Below the pieces are notes generated by a model. It made no database searches, had not been told where the DNA came from, and saw nothing but the letters and a program-made list of their open reading frames with translations. Positions 22,066 to 28,726 of a stretch of 37,818 bases of DNA are shown here, in pieces. Source of the DNA: Candidatus Bathyarchaeota archaeon (GTDB lineage Archaea > Thermoproteota > Bathyarchaeia > Bathyarchaeales > Bathycorpusculaceae); NCBI GenBank assembly GCA_022865885.1, contig JALHSQ010000084.1:1-37818 (forward strand), in the 5' to 3' direction. Numbering within the stretch: the first letter of the stretch is position 1; every line of letters starts with the position of its first letter. A program made the position numbers and the translations under genes.

Positions 22066-22946
22066 CCAATGTAGTAGAAGCCAAAGAACCTCTGACGATA
22101 GGGTACAAGAAAACATGCAGCTGTCCTGATAATCGCATAAGCTGCATAACCGCAAAAGACTGGGTAAAAGGAATGGTCACGATTCAAACATTCTACTACG
22201 AAGGCAGAGACATAAGAGACAAGAACGTACATCCGGCGGTCTTCCCCATTTCTCTTCCAGCCCATTTCATCAAACTTCTCACTCACAAGGGCGAACTGGT
22301 TTTGGATCCATTCGTTGGAATAGGAACAACACTAATGGCAGCGAAAGACCTTGGCCGAAACGCAGTCGGCTTCGATCTGAAAGAAGACTATATTGAAATA
22401 TCCAAAAAGCGACTTGCCCAAACAACGTTGGAGTCTGACACCAGGCAAGTTCCAGTTGTTGATGAGGCACGAAACATCCCCGGGTATTTGGACGAGAACG
22501 CGGTGTCTCTCTGCATAACTTCTCCACCATACGCCAATATGCTGAACCGTCCAAGACTAAACAAAAGCATAAGAGGAAACCTTAGAGACAACGGCCAATA
22601 CCTCAAAGTCCAACAGTACTCGAATGATAAACGTGACTTGGGGATAATGGATCATGAAGAATACGCCGGTGCTCTCACGGAGATATATTCAGGTATTTTG
22701 CCACTTATGAGGCCGAGGGCTCACTGCATAATCAACATAAACGACGTCTGGTGGGAAGACAAGAGATGTCTCACCCACATCTACGTCATAGAAGCACTGC
22801 AGAAGGCGGGATTCGAATTCAGAAACACGTTCATTTGGGACAAGAGAGACCTCGTAAACAAAGTCGGGATCTTCGGATGGCCTAACAATTTCATTTCCCT
22901 AGGCGCTACGATGGAATATATTCTCGACTTTTGGAAACCAAGATAG
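22062..22946 (+). CDS. DNA methyltransferase, SPPY type (m4C likely) (294 aa)
   Basis: Motifs in order: region X, RDIRDKNVHPAVFPISLPAHFI (residues 49-70); motif I, LDPFVGIGTTLMAAKDLG (81-98), with FDLKEDY; motif IV, CITSPPYANM (151-160); then GILPLMRPRAHCIININDVW and a C-terminal EYILDFWKP. SPPY is the catalytic motif of N4-cytosine (and some N6-adenine) enzymes. In beta-class enzymes SPPY normally comes before X and I; here the order is X-I-IV, so the gene looks circularly permuted relative to that class. The TTG start (22062) overlaps the RHH stop, with GGGAGAGAG upstream. It protects DNA from the convergent endonuclease. Confidence 0.85.
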   Translation: MTNVVEAKEPLTIGYKKTCSCPDNRISCITAKDWVKGMVTIQTFYYEGRDIRDKNVHPAVFPISLPAHFIKLLTHKGELVLDPFVGIGTTLMAAKDLGRNAVGFDLKEDYIEISKKRLAQTTLESDTRQVPVVDEARNIPGYLDENAVSLCITSPPYANMLNRPRLNKSIRGNLRDNGQYLKVQQYSNDKRDLGIMDHEEYAGALTEIYSGILPLMRPRAHCIININDVWWEDKRCLTHIYVIEALQKAGFEFRNTFIWDKRDLVNKVGIFGWPNNFISLGATMEYILDFWKPR

Positions 22947-22950
22947 CAGC

Positions 22951-23700
22951 CTAGATAACTCTGTTGATAGTCTTGAAGCATTGAGGCAAATACTTTGGGA
23001 GAATCCTGAAGCCAGTTCCATGGTCGTGAAGGCGTCCATCAGGATAGTGGCCGATTCTGATGTCCACTTTCAACCTGCCCTCACCCACCAGTTCCGAGAA
23101 TCTTTCAAAGCCAAAATCATCCAGAAGCAAAGTTTCATTGAACCAGAAATGCTCCTTGCCACCCTCCATTTTATGATCTGCCAAGACATAGACGAGTCTA
23201 TGATACTTCCTCTCAAAAGACTCCCTCAAAGTGTCAGTGTACCAATACGCCTCAACGCCTCTGTCGTTTTCAATAATTAGCTTCTTTTCTCTTACTCCAA
23301 GTTTCAAGCCAACACTATTGGGCTTCAGCGCATCGACTGTCACGTGGAGCTCCTTATCCTCAACTGGAATATTGGATTCGCCAGCTTCTTTGCCAGCCAA
23401 AGACAATTGTCTGTAGTCTCGAGGTACTTTTCTTTGGGCGTAGCCGAATACTTCCAAGAGTCTCTTGTTTGCGCTCGCAGGCGAGGGCGCTTTCGTGAAC
23501 AAGGTCAACATAGAAACTGATTCCTTTCTGCCTGCCTTCAACTCATAGGTAGCAAAGTCTGGCCCAGCAATATTGTTCTCAGTGATACCCAAGAGATCTT
23601 CGAGAGTCTTGCCAATTCCAGTGTCGCCTTTGCGGTGAGTTAGAACGTAGCCCATCCCTTTTATCTGCGCAATTCTGCGTTGAAACTCAGGGTATTCCAT
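22951..23700 (-). CDS. MvaI/BcnI-family type II restriction endonuclease (249 aa)
   Basis: The N-terminal signature matches this family closely: HRKGDTGIGKTLEDLLGITENN (residues 22-43), then AGPDFATYELKAGR (45-58) with candidate catalytic Asp48, Glu53 and Lys55. Further conserved-looking parts are LTLFTKAPSPASANKRLLEVFGY, and RIGHYPDGRLHDHGTGFRI near the C-terminus. MvaI cuts CC/WGG and BcnI CC/SGG, with m4C partner methylases, which agrees with the SPPY enzyme beside it. The two genes converge, with stops 4 bases apart. Minus-strand ATTATAG near 23725 gives this gene its own promoter with a very short leader. All catalytic residues appear intact. Confidence 0.88.
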   Translation of the reverse strand: MEYPEFQRRIAQIKGMGYVLTHRKGDTGIGKTLEDLLGITENNIAGPDFATYELKAGRKESVSMLTLFTKAPSPASANKRLLEVFGYAQRKVPRDYRQLSLAGKEAGESNIPVEDKELHVTVDALKPNSVGLKLGVREKKLIIENDRGVEAYWYTDTLRESFERKYHRLVYVLADHKMEGGKEHFWFNETLLLDDFGFERFSELVGEGRLKVDIRIGHYPDGRLHDHGTGFRILPKYLPQCFKTINRVI

Positions 23701-23847
23701 GCGTTCTGTTTGCTAGGATGAGCTATAATTGCTTTGCTTGAGCTCCTTCGCGCGCAATCACAGACAAGCAACCCTACCACAAGAGACTTATCTGATTAAA
23801 GGCATCTGAATGGATGAACACGTCCAGATACAGTTGAGGTTCCTGAG
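23701..23847. promoter_or_regulatory. Divergent promoter region of endonuclease and Elf1-like gene
   Basis: The minus strand has GCAATTATAGC about 25-30 bases before ATG 23700, a TATA-like box for the endonuclease. TTCGCGCGCAATC lies near 23748. The plus-strand promoter of the gene at 23848 is less clear; ACTTATCTGATTAAAGG near 23790 is a candidate. Confidence 0.4.
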
Positions 23848-24120
23848 TTGTCACCTCGAAATACAAGATATCAAACTCCCGAATACATTGCCGATGCCAT
23901 AAGAAGTAAACGCAAGAAACTATTATATGGACAGCATTTCTGCCCGAAATGCGGATTGGAGAAATTGCGAATCGAGGTTGACAAGAAGAACAAGCAAGTC
24001 GCTGTAGTGTGCAGTTGTGGTTTAGAAAGCCAACTGAATTACGTTCCGGCTTTTGAAGGAGTAGACTACTACAGCAAGTTTGTAGACGAATTCAAGAAAC
24101 AGAAACAGCGCGTGCTATAG
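23848..24120 (+). CDS. Elf1-like zinc-ribbon transcription factor (90 aa)
   Basis: The middle reads HFCPKCGLEKLRIEVDKKNK, then QVAVVCSCGLESQLNYVPAF and EGVDYYSKFVDEFKKQK. C-x2-C ... C-x-C with the following 'vp.f..vD.YskFvD.f' motif matches the archaeal/eukaryotic Elf1 family, small zinc proteins that ride with RNA polymerase on chromatin. Host copies usually begin with an Arg/Lys-rich tail; here it is MSPRNTRYQTPEYIADAIRS, which differs. TTG is the start. It lies among proviral early genes, so it may alter host transcription or be a captured host factor. Confidence 0.65.
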   Translation: MSPRNTRYQTPEYIADAIRSKRKKLLYGQHFCPKCGLEKLRIEVDKKNKQVAVVCSCGLESQLNYVPAFEGVDYYSKFVDEFKKQKQRVL

Positions 24121-24161
24121 CGGGCGCCATTCATTTGGTCATATCGAGTTTAGGCTTCAAA

Positions 24162-24563
24162 TCATGCTTTGATCTTTCTGTTCCTATTCCGATTAAACAG
24201 CCCATAAACGCCTAAAATTACCGCATTGAAAAGCACAAAGCTTAACACACCGTAAAAACCAGCATTCTTTCCAAAGTTTTCTGGAAGATCTAGAAGTGTC
24301 TTATGGGAATATGGATACTCAGCATTAACCACAATTATTATTTGTTTGATTACAAAAGGCAAACCTTGATTTATTATATGACGACCCATCACTCCCGGGT
24401 CTGGATCCCATAAAATCGCATCGGCCGCCTTCCCAGCGACTTCTCCCAAAACCACGCTTGCAAATGCTATGCCGCCTTCTATCATTGCCACCTTTTTTGG
24501 ATGTCTTCTAACAGAATTATAGATTTCCCAAAAGGCTTTTCCTCTGCTTTTTAGGCTTGTCAT
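24162..24563 (-). CDS. Membrane protein coupled to RHH gene (133 aa)
   Basis: I chose ATG 24563 (MTSLKSRGKAFWEIY), which overlaps the stop of the upstream RHH gene (ATGA). The frame stays open to 24665, but that part is a shadow. A basic, helical start is followed by a weakly hydrophobic stretch (VAMIEGGIAFASVVLGEVAGKA) and a clear transmembrane helix near the end (AGFYGVLSFVLFNAVILGVYGLF), with a basic tail (NRNRNRKIKA). I recognise no family. A virus gene of this type may act at the cell membrane, for example in superinfection exclusion, but nothing in the sequence shows it. Confidence 0.6.
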   Translation of the reverse strand: MTSLKSRGKAFWEIYNSVRRHPKKVAMIEGGIAFASVVLGEVAGKAADAILWDPDPGVMGRHIINQGLPFVIKQIIIVVNAEYPYSHKTLLDLPENFGKNAGFYGVLSFVLFNAVILGVYGLFNRNRNRKIKA

Positions 24564-24958
24564 TCTTTGATTCTCCAGCCCTTTTCCTGCACAATCTTTT
24601 GCACTGCCGGTATGCTTAAGGCGAATTGGACGTGGCGGCAGCTGCTGGAGTCGCAGTATTCGCATAAGACTTTCTCCGGCTTGAAATAGACGTCTATTAT
24701 TCTTCCTCTTGCGGTTCCGTTTCCAAGAGTCCTATCCAAGACTCTTACGCCTTGTTCGCTTATGTTGAAATGCTCAAGAGACGGCAAGGCTGATTCTACG
24801 GTGAATATGCCGAGTTTTTCGCATTTTTCTCTTATAGCGTCTGTCACGAAGTCGGCGAGGCTCTTGTAGCCCATTTCTGGATGAGTGTTGATGTAGTTTT
24901 CGATGGTGCCTACAAGCTCTTTCTGAAGGCTAATTCCGCGGTACTTGTCCATGGGCAT
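24560..24958 (-). CDS. RHH protein with C-terminal Cys/His domain (132 aa)
   Basis: I chose ATG 24958 (MPMDKYRGISLQKELV). GAGGTG lies nine bases upstream, and the paralogous gene on the other side of the promoter starts the same way. The N-terminal 50 residues are RHH-like (RGISLQKELVGTIENYI, then YKSLADFVTDAIREKCEKL). The C-terminal domain has VLCEYCDSSSCRHVQFAL, a Cys/Cys/Cys/His cluster that could bind zinc. This two-domain form occurs in archaeal regulators of unknown target. It is co-translated with the membrane protein downstream. Confidence 0.7.
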   Translation of the reverse strand: MPMDKYRGISLQKELVGTIENYINTHPEMGYKSLADFVTDAIREKCEKLGIFTVESALPSLEHFNISEQGVRVLDRTLGNGTARGRIIDVYFKPEKVLCEYCDSSSCRHVQFALSIPAVQKIVQEKGWRIKE

Positions 24959-25107
24959 ATACCACACCTCTGCTTTACCTATACGTTAGACAAGGCTTAA
25001 TAGATTTTCGCCTGCGCCCAACACAGTTTTTATCTCAGCCGGATCGACAACCGTTATATCACTAACCACACGTATACCACACAAGTAAGGCTAAAGTGAG
25101 GTATTAT
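24959..25107. promoter_or_regulatory. Divergent promoter between two RHH genes
   Basis: Both sides show ACGTATA about 30-40 bases before the start (minus: CTAACGTATAGG; plus: CACACGTATACC), and both leaders end in near-identical GAGGT-TAT-ATGCC strings. ACGTATA is half-palindromic, so it could serve as both TATA box and operator for the RHH proteins it controls. Confidence 0.5.
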
Positions 25108-25278
25108 ATGCCAAACGGAAACTATCGCAGCGTATCCATCAACGACGAACTCATCGACCAAATCAAACAACTCATCAAGAAAACCGGAAGCTACCACAGC
25201 GTCGCAGAGTTCGTCTCCGAAGCCGTACGCCTAAGAATCGAATCCCTCGAAAAACAGCAAAAACAAAAGGAAAGGTGA
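25108..25278 (+). CDS. RHH protein (56 aa)
   Basis: ATG 25108 gives MPNGNYRSVSINDELIDQIK, then QLIKKTGSYHSVAEFVSEAV and a helical tail (RLRIESLEKQQKQKER). The strand RSVSIN, helix DELIDQIKQLIKK and helix HSVAEFVSEAVRLRI form a clean RHH unit, paralogous to the start of the gene at 24560-24958. GTG at 25096 is an alternative start. It overlaps the next gene by four bases (GTGA). It is a likely early or lysogeny regulator. Confidence 0.75.
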   Translation: MPNGNYRSVSINDELIDQIKQLIKKTGSYHSVAEFVSEAVRLRIESLEKQQKQKER

Positions 25279-25559
25279 AAGCTCAGATGGAAATACAGCT
25301 CATCGCAGAAATAAGAGACCCAGAACTCCTAGCCAAAAGCCTCGACAGCCGAGGCACAATGTTCTACAAGAAGGACAAACAAGGCAACATCACCAAAATC
25401 GCGTACTTCAGCACTTCACGAATAATACTGTACAACGGCGACGTAGACGAGAATCTCGCCGCCCTCGTCAGGGTGGAAGGCTACGAAGCTGACGTACTCG
25501 AGGTCGACAGGCTGAGAGGCACCCTCCGCATAATCCAGAAGAAACCCTCTGCGAAGTAG
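25275..25559 (+). CDS. Hypothetical early protein (94 aa)
   Basis: It starts at GTG 25275 (MKAQMEIQLIAEIRD) or the ATG five codons in. It has a mixed alpha/beta layout (FYKKDKQGNITKIAYFSTSRIILYNGD; ALVRVEGYEADVLEVDRLRGT). No family is recognised. The GTGA overlap couples it to the RHH gene upstream, so the two form one transcript. The small size and early-gene position suggest a regulatory or host-takeover role (guess). Confidence 0.6.
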   Translation: MKAQMEIQLIAEIRDPELLAKSLDSRGTMFYKKDKQGNITKIAYFSTSRIILYNGDVDENLAALVRVEGYEADVLEVDRLRGTLRIIQKKPSAK

Positions 25560-25583
25560 AGGATTGTTCTAGAAGATTGTTCT

Positions 25584-25772
25584 ATGGCTAAGACGTTTCA
25601 AGCCCGCTGCTGGTGTTGTGCAGCACAGAAAACCGTTAGCCTTCTGGGAGACATCGCTGGAAGACGTGCGGCCGAGATCCTCCAAGTAAAAGAATGCAGA
25701 GAACAGGCCTGCCCGAAACGCAATGCTGCAAACTGCTTTATCAGCAAGGAGGTTGAAGCCCGATGGCTATGA
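25584..25772 (+). CDS. Small Cys-rich putative zinc protein (62 aa)
   Basis: The 62-residue product is MAKTFQARCWCCAAQKTVSL, then LGDIAGRRAAEILQVKECRE and QACPKRNAANCFISKE onward. A C-x-CC pair near the start and C-x3-C ... C later suggest a small zinc-binding fold. The family is unknown. Its stop overlaps the next gene, so a run of four coupled mini-genes (25275-26328) is made together. Confidence 0.55.
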   Translation: MAKTFQARCWCCAAQKTVSLLGDIAGRRAAEILQVKECREQACPKRNAANCFISKEVEARWL

Positions 25773-25894
25773 AATGCCCCTTCTGCCAGTACCAATGGAC
25801 AAACCGTGTAGCTTCCCCTGTCGAATGCCCACGCTGCAAACGAAGACTCGACCGTCCTAGAAGACGCTTGCCCAAATGTTTTAGAAACATGTGA
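25763..25894 (+). CDS. Zinc-ribbon mini-protein (43 aa)
   Basis: Too short for the usual cut-off. From ATG 25763 it reads MAMKCPFCQYQWTNRVASPV, then ECPRCKRRLDRPRRRLPKCF and RNM. Two CPxC knuckles 15 residues apart make a clear zinc ribbon with a basic tail, likely binding nucleic acid. AGGAGG lies at a good distance upstream. It overlaps both neighbours (ten bases before, GTGA after). Confidence 0.65.
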   Translation: MAMKCPFCQYQWTNRVASPVECPRCKRRLDRPRRRLPKCFRNM

Positions 25895-26328
25895 AAGGGA
25901 GGCTTGCTGAAGCTGTGACCGATGATAGTAGTAAAAAAGGAAGAATGAATGAAGAAGATACTGTATTAAATACAGTAATACAATACAGTACTATCAGGAT
26001 TATACGCAGCTTCAGCATATCAGTCCAAAAGCTGAATGTTTACAAGAAATTCTGCGAAGTAGCCAGACGGGAAGCAGGCCAAAGGGGATTCAGCCAAGTC
26101 CTTCTCAAAGCATTGGAAGAGTACAGCCACAGGCATGAAGAGGGCAACCCGCAACTCAAGCTCACGCCATACATTGACCAGCAAGCCCAGAACCCAATGC
26201 GAGTTCTTTGCATAGAATTGGATGGAGCCCTGTCAGACGGAAGACTCCACTGCAGAAGAGCCGGAATGTGGATACAGGGAATCCGCTGCTACAGCTGCAA
26301 GTACAATCGCCTCAGAAAAACCAAGTAG
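25891..26328 (+). CDS. RHH-like protein with Cys/His C-terminus (up to 145 aa)
   Basis: The frame opens at GTG 25891 (GTGA overlap). A better start may be the ATG 18 codons on (MNEEDTVLN), which follows GGAAG. The middle resembles RHH: IRIIRSFSISVQKLNVYKKF, then CEVARREAGQRGFSQVLLKALEEY. The C-terminal part holds VLCIELDGALSDGRLHCRRAGMW and IRCYSCKYNRLRK, a Cys/His set that could bind zinc. It sits immediately before the recombinase gene, so it may regulate excision or integration, but the target is unknown. Confidence 0.6.
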   Translation: MKGRLAEAVTDDSSKKGRMNEEDTVLNTVIQYSTIRIIRSFSISVQKLNVYKKFCEVARREAGQRGFSQVLLKALEEYSHRHEEGNPQLKLTPYIDQQAQNPMRVLCIELDGALSDGRLHCRRAGMWIQGIRCYSCKYNRLRKTK

Positions 26329-26343
26329 CCGCGAGGAACCGCC

Positions 26344-26661
26344 ATGACCACAGTAGACTGCTGCCCAAACTGCGGCTCAACACTGCTCTACAAAGACGGA
26401 CTCCGCTACACGAACACCGAGTCCCTTCAACGCTGGCTATGCAGAAACTGCGGTCACCGCTTCAGCGACAAGAAACCACCACAAAAAAGCTTGTACTGCC
26501 ACATAAATACCGCAAACACCATAGCTTCTAGCAGTCAAGTATGCGACCTCTTGACAGAAGAGTCGAAAAACTTGGCATTAACAGAGAATCCGCCAGAAAA
26601 CAGGCTTGCGGGAGCCACAACAACCCCCCATCGACATCAACCTGAAAGGCAAGATCGTTGA
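26344..26661 (+). CDS. Tyrosine recombinase, N-terminal zinc-ribbon part
   Basis: This frame holds MTTVDCCPNCGSTLLYKDGL, then WLCRNCGHRFSDKKPP, a zinc ribbon, followed by QVCDLLTEESKNLALTEN. Such a ribbon and linker are normal N-terminal parts of archaeal zinc-ribbon recombinases, and the linker should run straight into the core (NLKGKIVEHAFWMKK). Here the frame instead runs on as PHRHQPERQDR and stops. The break is at C6 (26624-26629): with five C residues the two parts would make one protein of about 388 residues. So this is the 5' part of an interrupted or recoded gene. Confidence 0.75.
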   Translation: MTTVDCCPNCGSTLLYKDGLRYTNTESLQRWLCRNCGHRFSDKKPPQKSLYCHINTANTIASSSQVCDLLTEESKNLALTENPPENRLAGATTTPHRHQPERQDR

Positions 26662-27511
26662 ACACGCCTTCTGGATGAAGAAAGAAGGATACGCTGAGAA
26701 CACGATAACTCGAAGAATCAAACTTCTAACAACACTCTTGAAACGCGGAGCCAACCTACTGGATCCAGAATCGGTCAAGGCAACCATAGCCCAGCAGCAG
26801 AAATGGAACATGAAAACAAAGGAAATAGGAGTTGAAACATACTCATGCTTCCTGAAAATGCTCGGAGGAAAATGGGATCCGCCCAAGTACAGACCCACAA
26901 GGACATTACCTTTCATTCCAACTGAACAAGAACTAAACCAGCTAATCGCCGGATGCAACAAGAAAACAGCAACCTTCCTCCAACTGCTAAAAGAAACTGG
27001 AGCAAGATGCGGAGAAGCATGGATGCTCAAGTGGATCGACTTCAACTTCGAAAACAGAACCGTCAACATAACTCCTGAAAAAGGCAGCGACCCACGCCAA
27101 CTTAGAATAAGCGACAGCCTAATCGCTATGCTAAATAATCTATCAAAAGATAAACCTGAACCGTTCGGGTTTTGTCACAGGCACTTCACCAGAACCTACC
27201 GCCAGCAAAGAAAAAGAATAGCCGCCAAACTCAAAAACAACCGCATAAACGCAATCCACTTCCACACGTTACGCCACTGGAAGGCCACAATGGAATACGC
27301 CAAAACCAAGGACATCCTTCACGTCATGAAAATCCTCGGCCACCGAAACATCCAGAGCACACTACTCTACACGCAGTTGATCAACTTTGAAAGCGACGAG
27401 TTCCACTCAGCCACCGCAAAAACAATCCAGGAAGCCCAGAAACTCGTTGAAGCCGGATTCGAATACATCTGCGACTTTGACGATGTTAAACTGTTCAAGA
27501 AACGCAAGTGA
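26606..27511 (+). CDS. Tyrosine recombinase (integrase), catalytic core
   Basis: The core is complete. The SAM-like DNA-binding part is GKIVEHAFWMKKEGYAENTI. Catalytic residues, numbered from TTG 26606: Arg134 (ETGARCGEA), Lys159 (PEKGSDP), His220 and Arg223 (HFHTLRHWKA), His246 (LGHRNIQ) and Tyr255 (LLYTQL). It would integrate and excise the provirus at a tRNA site. The TTG has no good ribosome site and is probably not the real start; the natural N-terminus is the zinc-ribbon frame at 26344. The stop is followed by a hairpin and then the tRNA-like att site, the usual place for an integrase. Confidence 0.85.
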   Translation: MREPQQPPIDINLKGKIVEHAFWMKKEGYAENTITRRIKLLTTLLKRGANLLDPESVKATIAQQQKWNMKTKEIGVETYSCFLKMLGGKWDPPKYRPTRTLPFIPTEQELNQLIAGCNKKTATFLQLLKETGARCGEAWMLKWIDFNFENRTVNITPEKGSDPRQLRISDSLIAMLNNLSKDKPEPFGFCHRHFTRTYRQQRKRIAAKLKNNRINAIHFHTLRHWKATMEYAKTKDILHVMKILGHRNIQSTLLYTQLINFESDEFHSATAKTIQEAQKLVEAGFEYICDFDDVKLFKKRK

Positions 27512-28554
27512 GACCCTATATAAATAGGGGCCTCTGGGTGTTGTGGTGGGGCCGCTGGGATTTGAACCCAGGATCGCCAACGCCCCAGGCTGGTATACTA
27601 AACCAATCTAGCCAACCTACGCCCAGTATACCCAACACTGAGCTTAAGTCAGTAGCTATACGACGACCCCAACAAGAAACACCATACCAAGAACAAATAG
27701 ATAAAACAATCGCCAAAGCCACAATCGAAGGAAAAGCACAAAACACCATCAAAGCCTTTCGACACCGACTTAGACAACTAAGCAAAGTTGCCGACCTGAA
27801 CAACCCCAACGACGTAAAAAACGCAATAGGATACTCAAAACTCTCAAACTCATCAAAATGCTCATTCGCACTAGCATACGAATGGTACACCAAAGCAAAC
27901 GGACTACAATGGGAAAAACCACGCTTCAAATGGAACTTACCCACTCCAATCATACCAACCACAGACCAAGTAAACAAAATAATATCAGCCACCACACTAA
28001 AATTCGCAACCATATTCAAACTAATGGCAGAAACGGGAGTAGAAGGAGAAGAACTACACCAAACACACCGAAACCAATTCGAGCAAACACAAGCCATCAT
28101 AAGCATAAAAGGACTAAAAGGACACGGTTCGGCAAACTACAAACTAAAACAACCAACAGCCAACATGCTCAGAGAATACTTAGCACACTACAAGCATGAA
28201 TACCCGTTTCCACAACCAAAAGTCATGAGTGAAATGTGGCGACGAGCAAGAAACACAGCGTCAAAAAACCACAGCGACCCGACCCTAAAAACAATACCAA
28301 TGAAAAACCTACGCAACTACTCAGGAGCAAAACTATACTACTCACTACCCGACCCAATCGCAGTAATGCGACACCTCAGACACAAAAGACTAGAAACAAC
28401 AATGCACTACCTAAGAGGCATCGTAACAAATGGAGAAGAAGAATACATATGCAAAACAGCCACCAACATCAAAGAAGCAACCGAACTCCTAGAACATGGA
28501 TTCACATACATACAAGAAATCGACGGAATCAAACTATACCGAAAACGCAAATAA
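27508..28554 (+). CDS. Second tyrosine recombinase, degenerate, reading through att
   Basis: The first 40 codons are the tRNA-like sequence read antisense (WWGRWDLNPGSPTPQAGILN), a known habit of archaeal integrase genes with internal att sites. The rest is a paralogue of the integrase upstream: KAQNTIKAFRHRLRQL (DNA-binding), MAETGVEGEELHQ, MKNLRNYSGAKLYY, MRHLRHKRLETTMHYLRG, and a shared C-terminus (YIQEIDGIKLYRKRK versus YICDFDDVKLFKKRK). Key changes: the first catalytic Arg is lost (TGVEGEE against TGARCGE) and the H of HxLR is Lys. Later His and Tyr remain. It may be inactive or act as a helper. The start may be GTG 27508 (GTGA overlap) or GTG 27538. Confidence 0.75.
   Translation: MRPYINRGLWVLWWGRWDLNPGSPTPQAGILNQSSQPTPSIPNTELKSVAIRRPQQETPYQEQIDKTIAKATIEGKAQNTIKAFRHRLRQLSKVADLNNPNDVKNAIGYSKLSNSSKCSFALAYEWYTKANGLQWEKPRFKWNLPTPIIPTTDQVNKIISATTLKFATIFKLMAETGVEGEELHQTHRNQFEQTQAIISIKGLKGHGSANYKLKQPTANMLREYLAHYKHEYPFPQPKVMSEMWRRARNTASKNHSDPTLKTIPMKNLRNYSGAKLYYSLPDPIAVMRHLRHKRLETTMHYLRGIVTNGEEEYICKTATNIKEATELLEHGFTYIQEIDGIKLYRKRK
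27514..27529 (+). promoter_or_regulatory. TATA-like dyad after the recombinase
   Basis: CCCTAT ATAA ATAGGG is a perfect six-base inverted repeat starting three bases after the recombinase stop. It contains TATATAAATA, a strong archaeal TATA-like box that could drive the second recombinase from a start near 27538-27541. As RNA it could also form a weak hairpin. Confidence 0.55.
27544..27624 (-). tRNA. tRNA-Pro(GGG)-like sequence, probable att site
   Basis: Reading the minus strand, the 3' half is a good proline tRNA: anticodon arm CCAGC CTGGGGC GTTGG (anticodon GGG), T arm CTGGG TTCAAAT CCCAG, acceptor CGGCCCC, then ACCA. The 5' acceptor strand (GGGCGTA) does not pair properly with CGGCCCC and the D arm is irregular. 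This is therefore either a degenerate tRNA or an att site that keeps only the 3' half. The provirus end would be at or near here, with a second copy of the 3' half expected at the left end outside the window. Confidence 0.6.
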
Positions 28555-28726
28555 CCCTCTCTTCTCTCTAAACATCAAAAACCGCTTTCTCAAACCTTCC
28601 TAGCGCGGCGGATAAAACTTTACCCTTTCTCTCTATCTCTCGCACGTACGCACGCACACGCGTGAATAATGTCAGTCGGTCTGTCAGTCACTCTATCTGT
28701 CACTCGCTAACTCTTGTTTCCCTTCA
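28555..28726. other. Pyrimidine-rich, low-complexity spacer
   Basis: It holds CTCT runs, an alternating stretch (GCACGTACGCACGCACACGCG) and quasi-repeats of GTCxGTC/GTCACTC. The 16-mer GGATAAAACTTTACCC at 28610-28625 also occurs on the minus strand at 9620-9635. No gene is seen. It lies between convergent genes, so transcription probably ends here. Confidence 0.5.

Noticed and set aside
27858-28571. Plus-strand frames over the second recombinase, rich in Asn, Thr and Lys
   Set aside because: They are shadow frames of the recombinase gene, which has clear homology to the integrase upstream.
28600-28726. Possible CRISPR or microsatellite array
   Set aside because: The GTC-type strings are short, irregular and lack equal spacers; there are no Cas genes nearby. 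It is low-complexity DNA only.
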